Source: Hyalella azteca (Eukaryota > Arthropoda > Malacostraca > Amphipoda > Hyalellidae). From it: 64,000 nt of DNA. A program made the position numbers and the translations under genes. Under the pieces are notes generated by a model. That model had not been told where the DNA came from. It saw only the letters and a program-made list of their open reading frames with translations, and did not search any database. Shown here in pieces: positions 24,086 to 36,410 of the stretch. The stretch lies in NCBI RefSeq assembly GCF_000764305.2, contig NW_025935811.1:206402-270401 (forward strand). Direction: 5' to 3'. How positions within the stretch are numbered: the first letter of the stretch is position 1; every line of letters starts with the position of its first letter.

Positions 24086-27000
24086 TTGCATAATGTTTCA
24101 AAACTCAAAATTAAAATCCTGGTTTAGAATTGAACGTTTTTATGGTTAATTAAACTAAGTCTTTACCCCACGTCTGGATTAGGTATCAAGTATAGAAGCT
24201 GAAATCCCTCGGAAACCGAAGTGGAGCCCATGAGGGAAGCGGACGCCATGCGAGGGGGCGGAGCATGGTCGTATTGAGAGCAACCGCCTGCGCTTGCACA
24301 GTCTAGGGGAAATTCGAGCCTTGGGTTCACAAAACTACTATAAATACGTTATAATACATTTCAATGCATATCGTTTTGATTTTGATTTTTTGTGTTATAA
24401 GCTCAAAAACGCAGCTGCGAAACTGTGTAAATGAAGAATGTTATAGAAACATCAACATTTCCAAAGCACGGTCTGGTTGGTTACATCCAAACATGAATAT
24501 CAAAACATGTTTTCTGTCGACGGAATAACAAACACCAATTTGATTTCATCTGACTAATTTTATATACAAGAACTCATGTCCAACCGCACTGCCTAGAATA
24601 TTTTCAGAGTTCTAATGCAACACGCATTGTTTTAAACTCCATTTTTTTAATTTAACGCATGTAATTTACTAATAATTAAGAGGGTCACAGATTCTATTAA
24701 CAGGAGGGACCCTCGCAGGCATTCAGCCGAGGGCTGCGGCCCAGATGAGGGCGGAGCGTAGAGGCTAAAAGTGCGAGTTTATAAACTTCTTATAAGATAG
24801 AGACCTCGGTAATTATCTCAATCAGGAACGAGAATCGCAGCTTCAACAGAAATGAAGCGTATGTTGAAATCTCGTATTTTTTTATCAAAGTTAATGAGGG
24901 TTTTCAAATGAAGCGCTATGCACGCTTGATAACGATCGGGTACACATACATTGAAACGAACTTTCAAGTTTAATTTTTTAATATTATCTTCTACCTAGAC
25001 CTCACATCTTGTCAGTTTGCTCTAATGTTATTCTAGCTTCTGATATAATCATTATTGATCATTAGTGAGCTGTTAAATATATTTGTATAAGCTGCCATAG
25101 GAATCGCTACACATCCATGCTGCTATAGAAGCATTACATGCACGCGTGCACACTGCTATCTATAGAAGGCACATAACTACAATTATTCGGGGAAATAAAA
25201 ATTTGTACATTTAAGAAGTTTAATTCAATATGGGCGTAGATGCGCAGAGGTGGTCTAATCAAAGCCGCAGGTTTCAAAATTATTTACTAATGTTACGAAA
25301 ATTCGAAAAAAAATTCAATGAAGAAGCCATGCATGCAGTCCAGCATGCATGTGGATTTCGTCAATAGGTAGGCGGTTTATGTGGGAATATTAAAGAAAAT
25401 TCGGTAATTTATTCAAAATTTATAATTTTACTAAACGGTAAATTATAATTTTATGATATAACGTAATAAATCTTTTAGTAATAGAAAACCGACTTAAAAC
25501 AATATATATATATGCAAAAATTCACCGACTATGATTTGCTGTCAAGGCGAAAAGTTTTAGTTTCTCTCTTGCCCATTAAATCCTTTTACCGTGGATCAAA
25601 TGAAATTAGTGAATCGTCAAACAAAAACCTTAGTCTGACTATTTATGATTGCGATAATCTTTTATCCCACTTTATAAAGAAGCACCGCAATATAGGTGAA
25701 TATGAATTTACTTGACGACAGACCACGCAATATGTGAAAATGAGACAGCAAGAATCTCATAGCAATTTTCTCAGCATTTGTGATGTCACACTGTATCAGC
25801 CAGCAAACATCATTACAGGAATTTAAAGAAATGAAATGACAGACTCCAACAAACAACAGACTCCAGATATACGAGAACATAACTTGCAATCACGTATATA
25901 CTGTGTCATTTATGTCATTTCGCCTGAAATCTCCGGGTTTCATTCCTCATATTTCAGTATCATGCTTGATGTCGTCGCCTTCAATCTGTTCATTTGGCAG
26001 TTGGGAAAGGCATGAAGGAGTGTTATTCATCTGCGGAGTGTTGGCATTGAGTTGTCTCTGAAAGTTCAGGTGTAATGGATGTCGTAACGCCAATTTTTTT
26101 TACATATTTTTTCCTTCATGCTGAATAGAATTTGCACAAACGGACGCTATCACAAACTATAATAATATCTTCATCACTGCCACTCCTGCCTCGAGTAATG
26201 GATTAGCAACAGGGACATGAATAATTTAATGTTGAAGACTATACAATATTTGGGCTCCAGAATATGTACAGGCTGAACCACAATATCAGCCTTTAACTTT
26301 TATAATTAGACTATTTTTAGCTGATCCACTATAAAATTTTGTGATTAAATGTAGTTTGATAATGACAAGCATGGATAATTTATTAATATCTCTGAAAAAT
26401 TTTACAATGGCAAAATATTGTACTGTTATAGGGAATTTTATAAATTTTTTCATTTCAGGTTCCAATTCTACTCAGGAGTTCAGCGTTAGTACCTATTTCA
26501 TATTTCCGTGTGTTTGCGCATTCACCAATATTTACGTTGATAAACAGAAATAAAACTCCCGCTGTTTCATCTTTCTTGCAATTTAAATTGTCACCATGCC
26601 AGTTCAAGGTTTGCTTCATGTCTTTCCGTTTTTTCTAGTACCCTAATTACGACCTAAACCTAATTAAATGGTGATGTATTTAATTGAGATATATCAAATA
26701 ATTTTCAAAAGTTTCACAAATTGTTAATTTATAACTTTTGAGGTTGCGATGGCAGACCCCAAGAAATTTCAATTATTGCTTTGGATAAATAAAACTCCTT
26801 ACTCCTTCCGAGTACCTGAGATGAATTATTCGCAGGGTGTCGGTGATGTAGCAATTCATCATGTATGTGAAGGCGTTCCTTCATTCTAGATAGAATTAAC
26901 GAGCATCGCAACACACTCGAAACTAATGATGAATATCAATCATCAGACGGAACTGACGAGACGCGTTGTGTAGTGCGGCCCAGACATTTGTTTAGCTTAC

Positions 27001-27694
27001 GTAAAACTTGGGCAATTACAAGTTTTCCGGCCTTGGGTATCATAAATTTACAATATACATATATGAATAAACTTTCTGATATATATGAGATTTATGAGAA
27101 ATTGTGTAACTTAAGTAATCCTGCATGATTATGCTGGGACGCTGGCGACCGGAACAATTTTAGCATTCTGAACAGTTTTGGAGCTACCTCTTTTTTTTAA
27201 CCCCCAAGTTTAAGAAACCTTTTCACTATTAACGTAGACACTTTCAATCGCGCCGGATCACTTTATTCCTGGATTTTTACTAAGCAATAATAGTATTGTC
27301 TCAACTTTCCATGGAATATTCAAGCAATAATATGATTTCCAACTTTCAACTTAACCTTTGTTGCTTGTGAATTTTTACAATTATCCCTAATCATTTAATG
27401 ATTTAAGTGCCTTGTGACGTTAATTGACGTCAAATTTCGTCGACTTGTGCCCAACATCATCCGGACTCTTTTTTTGCAAATTCTGGTTAACTTGAATGAA
27501 AGTTAGCATAACGTTTCGAAAAGAATCGAAAATGAAGCTCTTCGAAAGTCTTACAAGATTATTATTAATTCTAGTAATTTTTTTTTGGAGGGGGGGGGGA
27601 CTTTAATTTTTATTTTATGAAGCGATTGGCTTGGAAAAGTCAAACGTTTTCAAATTATTTTCCAGGTAAGACCGTAGGTTCTCAGAGATTCGTC
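24086..27694. other. Intergenic DNA, possible 3' UTR at left
   Basis: 24190-24320 and 24690-24780 are GC-richer and could be 3' UTR of the preceding exon; an AATAAA lies near 25194. The rest is AT-rich. TGACGTTAATTGACGTCA near 27417 is an inverted CRE-like pair, and a 10-12-bp G run lies near 27590. No supported gene. Confidence 0.45.
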
Positions 27695-27960
27695 TGCGTA
27701 TATAATATAATATATAATAGAGGTTGCAGCGTTTATTAGGCCGTATAGGCCTGTCGTCGATTCTTAACATCGCAGAACATTTACAGCATTTTGCGGTCTC
27801 GAACTTGCAACTCACTGCTACAATTTTGCTGTGTTTAACCGCCCGGCCTCATTGCCGATTCTGACCAGAAACTGGCGCACAGAGCTGGGATCGAACCCGC
27901 GCCTCTCTGCGCCAATCCTGGTACTCTGAACTGCATGTAACCACTGGGCCACCCTGCCCA
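27695..27960 (-). mobile_element. Full-length tRNA-derived SINE
   Basis: Read on the minus strand it starts TGGGCAGGGTGGCCCAGTGG. It has a perfect pol III A box TGGCCCAGTGG (27941-27951) and B box GGTTCGATCCC (27887-27897). The tRNA-like head is followed by a conserved body (GGTCAGAATCGGCAATGAGG, then GCGGTTAA, then GTTCGAGACCGC) and it ends in a TATTATA-rich tail at about 27695-27720. This is the best preserved of the four copies in the window and serves as the reference for the family. It should be transcribed by RNA polymerase III if active and is mobilised only with LINE-encoded enzymes. Confidence 0.85.
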
Positions 27961-29020
27961 GTGGTTCCGTACAAATAATGGTTCATCCGCGTACAAATAA
28001 TGGTTCAAATGTATGCAAGGCCCTTATTTGGAAAGAATGAAACTCTACAAGAATTGGAATCGCACTGCTTGTTTCGAGAGAAAACACTGTGATGGTTCAA
28101 ATTGCAACATCAGCAATCAGTTCAGATGACTCAATTTATAACACTTTTTGGAGCTTCAAGTAATCTTGAACGTGACTTTGAAAAAATTATTTTAGGATTC
28201 GTTATTATGCCATAGGGGTACAGACTTGCTCGAGTTCAATTCACTCGTTGATGTGATTCTGCTCGAGGCTTGATTTGTATTGATATTGGTCGTTGGTTCT
28301 TACAGGCGATTTTTCATGATGTTATGCACCTATTTCATTGTTATTTTTTCATATTATTGCAATATTTTTCATTGTATTAGTATATTATTTTAATTTCGAA
28401 TAACATTAAATATTTTAAACACGTGCGATTAATGACCAGAGAATTCACTGATTTAATTTTCAGGGTTGAACAATTATTCAGATGAAGTTAGCTGATCGAA
28501 AGGCAGGTTTAAGAAAGTTTAGATTTAAATTTATGAATAACGCTTCGCATGCAACAACATTCCTTTTCAAGTTAAAGGAAGCATTCAATACCGAAATTTT
28601 GGTGGATATACGTTGACATTTAGAATGTATTATTGCAAAGTAAACTAATAACCCGGATGCAATGTTGGAATATGATGTTGATATCATAGAGACGAAGATG
28701 CACATTCATCTCTCGGGTACGTTTTCCACAAGCATCAATGCACGAAATTTCTTTTTAAGTAAAAACCATAAAGTTTTTTCATGGCTATTGAAAAGAAAAA
28801 TTGTATTCCTAGTGACTTCCCCGCCAGTCTCGTAATTTATTATAAGAAGCAATCACAAGCATCGGTACCAGTAAAATATTTTTGCAGAATGATCGACGGC
28901 CAACAATCAGTCAACTATAGTGACCAACAAAACGACAATCAAGATTAGTTATAAAGGTGAGTCAATAAGGTTACAGTTAGAGAAATGAGTAAGGCTGTGT
29001 CCAAATACCGATGCATTTTT
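27961..29020. other. AT-rich intergenic DNA
   Basis: No supported gene. ACAAATAATGGTTCA is directly repeated near 27972 and 27994. Confidence 0.5.
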
Positions 29021-29121
29021 AGAGCATTTTCTTTTTTATGTAACAAAAGCACTATTGTGCTCGTCATATCCGTCCGTCCGTCCGTCCGTGACGGACGGAC
29101 GGACGTGAGAAAATGCACTCT
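29021..29121. mobile_element. Foldback element with (GTCC)n hairpin
   Basis: Outer ends AGAGCATTTTCT (29021-29032) and AGAAAATGCACTCT (29108-29121) form an imperfect inverted pair. The centre has an exact 15-bp palindrome of CGTC units, arms 29075-29089 and 29091-29105 around one G. The left half, including GCACTATTGTGCTCG, recurs at about 35738-35799, so this is a dispersed family, probably a MITE or foldback transposon. Confidence 0.7.
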
Positions 29122-30748
29122 CTGTCACTTACTGCAGTGATCACTGATCTAATTTTTTGCTCATAAGTGGGTCATCCTAACCTACTTTGGCTCTTCAAAA
29201 AGACGTATCAATGCTACGACCGGAAAGTGTGTCACTATTTGGACGAGATGACCCATCAATATTTCTGAGTTTATAGAGCTGCAGGATGTGGGTGTGGTGT
29301 AGCATTCATTCATCACCCTCATCGCCCCATTTCATGTGATGCACGAGTATCTCTGCAAAAAATATATAGCGTTTCCCGGCAGCAGCAAATTTACCAGCCA
29401 GTATTTCTTTAGAATAATTGGTGATGGATCAACTATTTCCGCATGCTTGCAACAACGTACAATTGTATTTTACTAGGAGAAAATAACAGCTTTTAGTGGT
29501 ACGTTATTCGATGAAGAAAAGCTAGAGATTATTTCAGATAGAAGGCAGAGATTTTTCGTTTATATTGCCCATGCTAGAGATCAGAGATGGTCGGTCACGA
29601 AGGGTGTTTTTGTGTCAATAGATTTAATGGTCGAGTGGTGATGTAGAGCCTCGTTACTCAGCCCTCTCACCTCCCTCCCGCTTCCCTCTTTACCCTCTCG
29701 GCTCAATCTCGTATCCCTCTCACTTCCCTTCCGCTTCCCCCTCTACCCTCGATGTCTCAGACTCCTCTCAGCCTTCCTTCTCAACATCCACTCGCTCTTT
29801 CTCACGTATCAAACAATCCAATATAATTTCAAAATGTGATTAATAACCTGAGAAAGTTAAAGCAAATAGTATTATATTAATTAGTATTGAGTGTAGTAAA
29901 CTATAGCTGAAATTTTCATTAATGATTGTAAAATACGTGTATTATCTCAACAGTAAGCTTTGTTGGTATTTATAAGATGTCTAATTGAATGAGATGGAAC
30001 AAGCGTGAGCTCAAGCCAAAGTCAGCGTGAATTTTGTTGAAACGAGTTTTTGGCCTTTTTTTATTTTTGCAGAGACTACTTGTGCAGTTTAGACAGTAGG
30101 TTTTCAGCCTGCCAACTCCGCGAACTTATCAAACTAACATCATAAATCAGTTGATTTGAACGCTAAAATTAAATTAATAATAGTATATATTTCGGAATCA
30201 TAAAACAACCGGAATAATTCAAGTTCGAAAAATATGCTTGCTTATAATCACAAATTTTACAAAATGTGTGGTGTACAAAAATAAATTTAATGCATAGGAA
30301 GTAAGAATCTCGAATTTTCTGATACCATCATCTTCATCCAACAAAATCCCTATGAAATTTTGTCAGGTCTTAAACAGCTAATCTCCGAGTTATCTTTCTA
30401 TTACAATGATCAAATGTACAGTCACTGTAAATGGCATATTAAGAAATAAATATTTTGAAAAAACTTCATAACTTTTGACATATGGAGGCAACAAGAGCCT
30501 ATCTATGAGCTAGCAGACCCGGAAGTGTTGACAAAGGTAGCATTAATGCCTTTCAATATTCATAATCTTTTCCGCCATATCGGCGACCTCTTGATAACCG
30601 ACGGATGGCCACCTAAAATCCTGCCGCAATCTCTAGATAGGATTATTTCCAGGTTTGTGTGGCCAATTCTTCTGTCCCTGCAACCTGAGAAGCACAACCG
30701 CGGAGCCGACACATGACGGCAGCGGCAAGTCAGGACACGACGTTTGAG
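29122..30748. other. Intergenic DNA with polypyrimidine tract
   Basis: 29650-29815 is a CT-rich tract (CCCTCTCACCTCCCTCCCGC type). The rest is AT-rich. The open frames at 30525-30802 on both strands overlap each other and show no known domain. Confidence 0.5.
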
Positions 30749-30838
30749 TGACGCGTGTGTCACTTGCCGACACTGACGTCCGCGTGCGTCACTCGCTGAC
30801 ACTGACGTCCGCGTGTGTCACTCGCTGACATTGATTTT
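30749..30838 (+). repeat. 29-bp minisatellite, about 3 copies (block A)
   Basis: Unit GACGTCCGCGTGTGTCACTC plus GCTGACACT (29 bp). Each unit carries a TGACGTC core, so the array is a cluster of CRE-like words. It is followed by ACACTCGTGTGTTGGTACC, containing a small inverted repeat. Confidence 0.88.
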
Positions 30839-31925
30839 ACCAACACTCGTGTGTTGGTACCGATGCAAGTGTTGGTACCTAATCGTACACCCGTTCCTAA
30901 AAGCCATTCCCAGAGGTAATTCCCACTACAATGTTGCGACAATTTTAAACAATTTAAGGTCTGGTTATTAAATACATGACTTAATATAACCTATCTTATT
31001 ATGCATGCTAAACAGATATCAAAGACTGGCGGTGTGTCAGCTTACGTTTGATACCATGATGGAAATTCGGAAAATTAATTGGATGACGAATGTCCGTTGA
31101 ATTTAATAAGGATTTCTTAGAGGCCATCCTTGTGATTGAAAATTTATTTCAGCTTCCTTTCTCGCCGCCATGAAGAAAAATGAATAATTAAATGCAGCAG
31201 AAATGAATAGTATTCATCAATATTCTAGCCCCTCAATAGTTTAATGTAAAACTTTGTTCAATTATATACAAGAGCGAAATTTTTTCCGGAATTTCTATAG
31301 TACAAAGATAATTTGGAGTGCGACCGGCTGCCTAATAATTTCATAATGAACTCAAAATCGCAAGTTCATAATGAACTCAGAGAAATGAGTGATACTTTGT
31401 CAAAATAGAGCTGACACTGACGTCCGCGTGTGTCACTTGCTGACAATGACGTCCGCGTGTGTCACTTGCTGACAATGACGTCCGCGTGTGTCACTCGCTG
31501 ACACTAACGTCCGCGTGTGTCACTCCCTGACACTGACGTCCGCGTGTGTCACTCGCTGACACTAGTTTTACCAACACTCGTGTTGCAATGTTACCTTACA
31601 GCTCTGGACTTATTCCAATGTTTCGACAATTTTAACCAGTTTAAGGTCAGAGTATCAAATGATAGAGATTGTTCGTTGAATTTAAGATGGATTTCTTAGA
31701 GTCCATTTCGCATGATTGAGAATGCATCTCAGCATCCTTGCTCGCCGCCATGGAGATAAACGAATAATTCAGTGCAGGATAAGAAAATACGTACATATCG
31801 AGATTCTAGCCTCTCAATAGTGCAAAACTTGGCTGAATTATATACAAGAACAAAATTTTTACTTTGCGTAATTTATATAGTAAAAAGATAATTTGGAGTG
31901 CGATCGGCTGCGTAATAATTTTTGG
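30760..31925 (+). repeat. Diverged local duplication of about 0.6 kb
   Basis: The segment 30760-31340 (29-bp array, then CGACAATTTTAA, then TCTCGCCGCCATG, then ATAATTTGGAGTGCGA) recurs in the same order at 31412-31925, with roughly one substitution every few bases and small indels. The left copy carries an extra block (TAATCGTACACCCGTTCC and following) that the right copy lacks. Confidence 0.82.
31412..31562 (+). repeat. 29-bp minisatellite, about 5 copies (block B)
   Basis: Same 29-bp unit as at 30749-30838, with about five near-identical copies. Array length differs between the two duplicated blocks, showing continued expansion or contraction after duplication. Confidence 0.9.
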
Positions 31926-32547
31926 AATGTTTAATTACAAAAATGAAGTTTGGTGTTTTTTCAAACAGCGGTCGTACTTGGGAAGATTAGAAATAATTAA
32001 AAATCAAAATATATAATGAACTCAGAGATATGAGTGATACTTTGTCGAAAGAGAGATGCACTTTATTTTTTTTAATTGAATTTTTGAGCAGAGTTGGATT
32101 CAACTAAAATTTCAAGCTATGTAGAATTGCAAATCAAACCAAACTCAGCGATGAATTATGATATTACCACTCAAAATAATATTCCGCATAAAAGTTCACA
32201 CACAACGCTTCTTAAATGCAATGAATAATTAATTAAACAACTCCAATGCGAGAACATAAACTGTATTTGTGTTAACCTAGCGCGAAGCAAATTTCCGAAT
32301 TTATTCAGCGATTTGAAAACTGAAAATGTTCAAAATTTACGTTATAAATGAATTTACCACACAATTTATAACCAAATCCTATTTGCGACGTCCTATCCTA
32401 TTAATAACTGTTCACAAATACCGAGAGAACAAATAAATTCGCAGATATTTTCTATGAATCGTGGTCAGTATACGACTCCGACATCCCGAACTCACCCGAC
32501 ACCCGACCTCTCATCTATCGGGTTGCTGAGCAACCCTCTCGGTGGTC

Positions 32548-32606
32548 CCCATTCCTAATCGTACACCCGTTCCTAAAAGCCATTCCCAGAGGCAATTCCC
32601 ACTGCA
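32548..32606 (+). repeat. Third copy of a 50-60-bp block
   Basis: TAATCGTACACCCGTTCCTA followed by AAAGCCATTCCCAGAGG matches about 30879-30930 with very few differences. The block is absent from the second duplicated segment, so it seems to move or persist independently. Confidence 0.85.
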
Positions 32607-35049
32607 GAAATGAACACCGACTTCCTGCTTCTGATCCAATTCCCGACTGACGGGAACAATGTTTCGGGATTTTGTAGTAACTTTCCATTTATTTTATTTA
32701 GGTTTCGTTGGAATAATTTGAGATCTTGATCCGATAACTTGACTCGCACGACGAGCGCGCTGGCGGACCGCGGCTTCGGGTTCAACGGAAGAGACGGTGA
32801 TGGTTTCTGTTCGCATATAACAAGACGGTTTCACACAGAATATTATAAGATAATATATGATATTATTATGTAATTCATCGAAAATGTGTAATGTTTATAT
32901 GTGTCTTCTATATGAAGTTCGAAAGTAAAATTTTTTTCTATGTCCAGCAAGTTTGGTGTAGGGAAATTTTTCTCCCCACGCCAGAGTAAACCCTTTTCTA
33001 GAAATCTATCGAAATAGATTTTCAAGGATTGAGCAAGTAATGACAATTTACGTTGAAACAGATTTATTGTAGTTTCTTCTCAAAGAACAGGTATTTATTT
33101 CTGGGGACGTAATTCACACCGAAAAAGTAGAGTCCAGGTCAGCTTATTGGGCCGGGACTTGAAGTTTGATGAAGTTATACTGGGAGGAGAAACGCATAAG
33201 GTTAAACTTCGCTGACTCTAGAACGTCGCTCTGAACATTTATAAAATTCAATGTAAGAATTTTATTTCAAGGTATAGCTCACCTTATTAAATCAAAAATT
33301 GGGGCACTTGTAGAGTGATTTTAGAAGTGCAGTTTTAATAGTAGCATGCTGTTTGCCTTCGTAAGTTTAAACGCGGCTGCATTAATGGTCGCAAACCGCA
33401 AGAGGTAACCATTTTAATGGTAGCCCCTGTTCCACAAGTTAATATGCACCACGAGGAGTGAACATTTTGGTATTTCAATCAAAGTAAAGCTTAGAGTCAA
33501 GTTAAAGATTTAAACGGAACCCCGCCAAGCAAAGTTTAATAGGTAGGAATTTAATATATTGGTCAATTTTAGCTGTGAGTGTAGCAGATAATTCTTTCAG
33601 AGGTAATTGTCACAAAGCCTGACGGGCCAGCCAAAGTGTTCGAAAGGAGGTGACAAGAGCATGCACCCAAAATTAAACAATAACTCGGCAAGGGCTGTGC
33701 ACAACAAAATAAGACCATCGACAGAAGACAAGGATAATATGGCGCAAAACCAAGAACAATGGGAACAGTTACAACAGCGGAAAACTTTATAATAAATGTG
33801 AACATTAAAGGCAGCTAGTGTTGAGCGCTGCGCCTCTGTCTTATATAGACAGAGTAAGCTCTGCTTCTTCGTAGGAATTTACAAGTAGACAGGTTGGTAA
33901 ATTTTCCCAACAGTGGATTGAACACTCGCTGGTTGAGAAGGTCTGGTTGGATTCTAACCTGCAAAGCGCACCTAAAAAAATAATATATGACAACTTTCAT
34001 TCCATAATTTCTGAATATTTCATTCGTAAATATTAATAAATTATAAGCAAGTCAAATTATATATTATAATACAAGAAATTTAACCTCAAACAGTCATTTC
34101 TCTGGGCAATCACATTTGACGAACAACTCTTTGTTAGTGTTCAAATTTTATTATTAATTAAGTATTATTCATTTTATTATTTATTTTATTCATTTATTAT
34201 TTATTTTATTATTATTATATTATTATTATTCAAATTAATTATTATTAATTTGTTTAATTGGTACTATTGACTAAATACTCACTCACTCACTCACAAAGTC
34301 AACAAGTATCTGTGCACTGCAATTTTAAATAGCGAAATTTTAAATTAAATTTGAACTCTCCTGGAATGAAAAGTATCCTGGAACTGGTAGATCTTATGAC
34401 TGATGGTTAAAGAAAATGCCCTGTGTTATTTGCAACTTTTATAAACAACCGTAGATTGATAAAAAATCTAAAATTTATTTATAAAAATATAAAATGTATT
34501 CGTTGCGTTCGTGAAGGGATAAGCAACATTGAATGGTAATTTCATGCCCTACGTTACTGTCATGGTTTCCCTGACCTGAAAGTGGTATTTCCTACTAGAC
34601 TGATGATCATATGCATTAATCTTTGATTGTGTAGTGTCACTTCGCGCCACCCACAGATCAAAAATATTGAAGATTGTTACATAGTAGGATTGTCATACCT
34701 GCACAACTGTGACTATCATCGGAACTTCTATATTATGATTCTAATTCGCTTCTCTGAGACTATCATCCCCAGTAAAAGGGGAAAAAAATTGTTCGCACCA
34801 GTTCCATAGTTTGGAGTAAATAATTATTGTACGATATAATTATATATGGCCCTGATATACGACGCCTGTCGACGGTCTCAAGAATTCTTCCAGTGTAAAG
34901 GTAAATAACATAATGATGATAGTTACGAATTTTCTTATTCGTATATCAGAGAAGATGTGGATTATTCATATAAATTATGCATACATGTATGGAATTCTTT
35001 GTATTACCGAAATTAAATACATATGTATGAAAAAGTATCCGTGCCACAA
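32607..35049. other. Intergenic DNA, AT microsatellites
   Basis: No supported gene. A 61-codon plus frame at 33607-33792 is Gln/Asn/Lys-rich and somewhat protein-like but lacks an acceptor or proper start context. 34130-34260 is an ATT/TTTA microsatellite region, and 34279-34293 is (ACTC)n. Confidence 0.5.
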
Positions 35050-35515
35050 ACTTCAAAACAGCCACATGGCGCAGTCACACAGATGCACCCAACTCAGCCA
35101 CACCGCTGCATGCAAAAGAAAAACACACCTTACAACCATACAAAGCATAGCCACACACAACACAGCTGCAAGCATCAAACCACAAGAAAACACAGTCACA
35201 CAGCCGAACACAGCCCAGACTCTCAGCCACACAGCAGCACCCATGGTGCTTCGTATCATTAGTAGGTGTTTCTGACGTAGCAGCCTCAGTACACTATAGC
35301 TCTCTGAATACAATACAGACTCACACAGGACTGCTACTTAATAGCTACACACATTTCATACAGCAACTTACACAATCTCCGTGTATAGAATACGCATGAC
35401 ATAGTCTAACACCACACAGCAACGCACCACACAGCAACAAACCACACAGCAATACACCACGCAGCACCACACAGCAACACACCACATAGCACCACACAGC
35501 CACCCTGTATTATGG
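35050..35515 (+). repeat. CACACAGC-type low-complexity region
   Basis: Irregular copies of CCACACAGCAAC/CACAGCCACA, densest at 35415-35510. These create His/Thr/Gln-rich open frames at 35023-35275 that I treat as repeat by-products. Confidence 0.85.
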
Positions 35516-35737
35516 CCGGTAATTACAGGCTACGCTGAGGCGGCCGCTCGCGTGACACGCCGCATGTGCACCGCGGCGCTCCTGCTGCTCCCTATATAGC
35601 TGTGTGTTCTGTGTGTGTTATGTGTGTGTTATGTATGTTCTGTTTGTTTTGTGTGTTCTGTGTATTCTGTGTGTACTGTGTGTACTGTGTGTTCTGTGTG
35701 TTATGTGTGTTATGTGTGTTCGATCTGTGTGCCTGTT

Positions 35738-35799
35738 TTTAGCGCATTTTCTCATTTATGGAAAAAATGCACTATTGTGCTCGCCATGTCCGTCTGTCC
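35738..35799 (+). mobile_element. Truncated half of the 29-kb foldback element
   Basis: CGCATTTTCTC, then AAAAATGCACTATTGTGCTCG, then CCATGTCCGTCTGTCC parallels the left half of 29021-29121. It stops inside the GTCC run exactly where adapter sequence begins, so the other half is missing from the assembly or lies elsewhere. Confidence 0.6.
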
Positions 35800-35818
35800 A
35801 GATGTGTATAAGAGACAG
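35800..35818. other. Half Nextera adapter (artefact)
   Basis: AGATGTGTATAAGAGACAG is the 19-bp Tn5 mosaic-end sequence used in Nextera libraries. The 48 bases that follow (35819-35866) lie between this adapter and the N gap and may not belong here. Confidence 0.97.
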
Positions 35819-35866
35819 GCCTCCTGTAATCCATCAGTTACAAGAGACGCACACTCATGGCCACTA

Positions 35867-36082
35867 NNNNNNNNNNNNNNNNNNNNNNNNNNNNNNNNNN
35901 NNNNNNNNNNNNNNNNNNNNNNNNNNNNNNNNNNNNNNNNNNNNNNNNNNNNNNNNNNNNNNNNNNNNNNNNNNNNNNNNNNNNNNNNNNNNNNNNNNNN
36001 NNNNNNNNNNNNNNNNNNNNNNNNNNNNNNNNNNNNNNNNNNNNNNNNNNNNNNNNNNNNNNNNNNNNNNNNNNNNNNNNNN
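35867..36082. other. Assembly gap (216 N)
   Basis: Run of 216 N inside a 9-bp microsatellite region. The length is probably an estimate from mate-pair insert size. Confidence 0.99.
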
Positions 36083-36410
36083 GTGTTCTGTGTGTTCTGT
36101 GTGTTCTGTGTGTTCTGTGTGTTCTGTGTGTTCTGTGTGTTCTGTGTGTACTGTGTGTTCTGTGTGTTCTGCGTGTTCTGTGTGTTCTGTGTGTTCTGTG
36201 TTTCTGTGTGTTCTGTGTTTTTTGTGTTTGCTATGTTTTCTGGGTGTTCTGTGTTTGCATTGTATTCTGTGTGTTCTGTGTTTTTTGTGTTTGCTATGTT
36301 TTCTGGGTGTTCTGTGTTTGCATTGTATTCTGTGTGTTCATTATGTTCTGTGTGTTCTTTGCGAGTGTGTTCCATGGGAGTGTATTTCATGGATGTGTGT
36401 TCTGTATGGG

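Larger units (their letters stand above)
35604..36410 (+). repeat. 9-bp GTGTTCTGT microsatellite array around a gap
   Basis: GTGTTCTGT units before (35604-35730) and after (36083-36200) a run of N, grading right into a 63-bp higher-order unit repeated twice (markers GCTATG at 36230 and 36293). Five-frame Cys/Val or Thr/Glu/His frames across it are artefacts of the repeat. Array size is unknown because of the gap. Confidence 0.92.
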
